Assembly (NCBI GenBank): GCA_963751615.1
Contig: CAVVVG010000006.1
Location: 558,001 to 622,000, forward strand
Direction: 5' to 3'
DNA from: Palsa-892 sp963751615
GTDB taxonomy: Bacteria; Pseudomonadota; Alphaproteobacteria; Rhizobiales; Xanthobacteraceae
Length of the DNA: 64,000 nt
Shown: positions 63,476 to 64,000 of the stretch, piece after piece
How the letters are laid out: the number at the start of each line of letters is the position of its first letter
How positions within the stretch are numbered: position 1 is the stretch's first letter
The notes under the pieces: model-generated
The model's database searches: none
What the model was told of the DNA's origin: nothing
What the model saw: the letters and a program-made list of their open reading frames with translations, nothing else
Position numbers and translations under genes: made by a program

Positions 63476-63503
63476 AAAACCCCGAGTTTGAGGCCGGGGT
63501 TTT
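63476..63503 (-). terminator. Rho-independent terminator of rplQ
   Basis: AAAACCCCG and CGGGGTTTT form a 9-bp stem with a 10-base loop. On the minus strand the stem ends in a T run, about 85 bases after the rplQ stop, so it closes the ribosomal operon before degP. Confidence 0.75.
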
Positions 63504-63589
63504 GTATCTGAGAGTATGCAAGCAATCAGTATTTCGCGCTGACAGGACGCCTGCCCGGGGTTTGAATTTCAACATTTGAAGATTGCGGA

Positions 63590-64000
63590 TTATGCTGCCG
63601 CTTCTTGCTTCGGCCGTGCGGCGACCTCGACGGCGTGGCGAGCACGGTCTTCCTTGCCCTTCGCCTCCGAATCGCGATCAACGAACTCGATCACCGCAAT
63701 TGGCGCCGAATCGCCGTAACGAAAACCGGCCTTTACGATACGCAGATAACCTCCGTTGCGGCTCTTGTAGCGCGGACCCAGCACCTCGAAGAGCTTCTTC
63801 ACGGCACCCAGATCGCGGATCTCGGCAACCGCACGGCGGCGGGCATGCAGGTCGCCCTTCTTGGCGAGGGTCACGAGCTTTTCCACGACCGGGCGTAGAT
63901 CCTTCGCTTTCGGAAGTGTGGTCGTCACCTGCTCATGCGTGATTAGCGCCGCCGACATGTTGGCGAACATCGCCTTGCGATGCTCGGCGGTACGATTGAA
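63590..64000 (-). CDS. rplQ: Ribosomal protein bL17, 5' end cut by the window
   Basis: The frame runs off the window edge. Residues FNRTAEHRKAMFANMSAALI to ARPKQEAAA match bL17; about ten N-terminal residues are missing. It has an Ala/Lys-rich C-terminal tail typical of alphaproteobacteria. It is the last gene of the alpha ribosomal operon, with rpoA expected upstream outside the window. Confidence 0.96.
   Translation of the reverse strand, partial: FNRTAEHRKAMFANMSAALITHEQVTTTLPKAKDLRPVVEKLVTLAKKGDLHARRRAVAEIRDLGAVKKLFEVLGPRYKSRNGGYLRIVKAGFRYGDSAPIAVIEFVDRDSEAKGKEDRARHAVEVAARPKQEAAA

Overview
The window looks like a chromosomal segment of an alphaproteobacterium, most likely of the Hyphomicrobiales (Rhizobiales). 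Pointers are a MipZ division-site ATPase, an ATP12-type F1 assembly chaperone, a DUF1489 protein, a phasin, a D-Ala-D-Ala carboxypeptidase with a SPOR tail, a TctC-type binding protein without its permease, and the order rplQ-degP-rarA at the right edge. Genus cannot be fixed from the sequence alone.

Layout. 0-8 kb: a TadG-like VWA protein, a phasin with a clear promoter and operator-like palindromes, DacF, then a minus-strand J-domain/VWA/MipZ set divergent from panC. 8-21 kb: DUF1489 and mccA (overlapping), a membrane protein, kup with a degraded second kup, TctC, a frameshifted class II aldolase, several small exported proteins, a GDSL hydrolase and mccB. 21-32 kb: GST, broken rhodanese, exported serpin, DUF599, aldo-keto reductase, RraA-like protein, queC, two LprI-type exported proteins, ivd, thioesterase, mgtE. 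32-36 kb: three tandem exported NodB-type deacetylases, a bidirectional terminator, tRNA-Leu(GAG), lipB. 36-46 kb: a Tat-exported NADP-binding oxidoreductase coupled to a nucleotide-carrier-like transporter, a pccA/gamma-glutamylcyclotransferase/acylphosphatase operon, peroxiredoxin, glutathione-dependent formaldehyde dehydrogenase, thioesterase, broken GST. 46-51 kb: pccB, panE, ATP12, broken rluC-like gene. 51-60.6 kb: an accessory block dominated by a roughly 2000-residue autotransporter, with an esterase, a split chromate transporter and a dead DUF1236-like gene. 60.6-64 kb: rarA, degP, partial rplQ.

How genes fit together. Leucine breakdown (ivd, mccA, mccB) and propionyl-CoA carboxylation (pccA, pccB) are all present, all on the minus strand, but spread singly over 40 kb. 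DacF, MipZ and the deacetylases concern envelope growth and division. The most distinctive object is the autotransporter passenger: 204-bp coding repeats arranged in an 816-bp higher-order pattern.

A second theme is gene decay or sequence error. Six reading frames each carry a net change equal to one extra base (class II aldolase, rhodanese, a Tat-signal mini-gene, the third deacetylase signal peptide, a GST, an rluC-like synthase). A seventh (second kup) breaks in a run of seven A. There are also remnants of a solute-binding protein and a phosphodiesterase-like protein, and one gene is cut by an in-frame stop. Base-level checking of the assembly is needed before these are called true pseudogenes.
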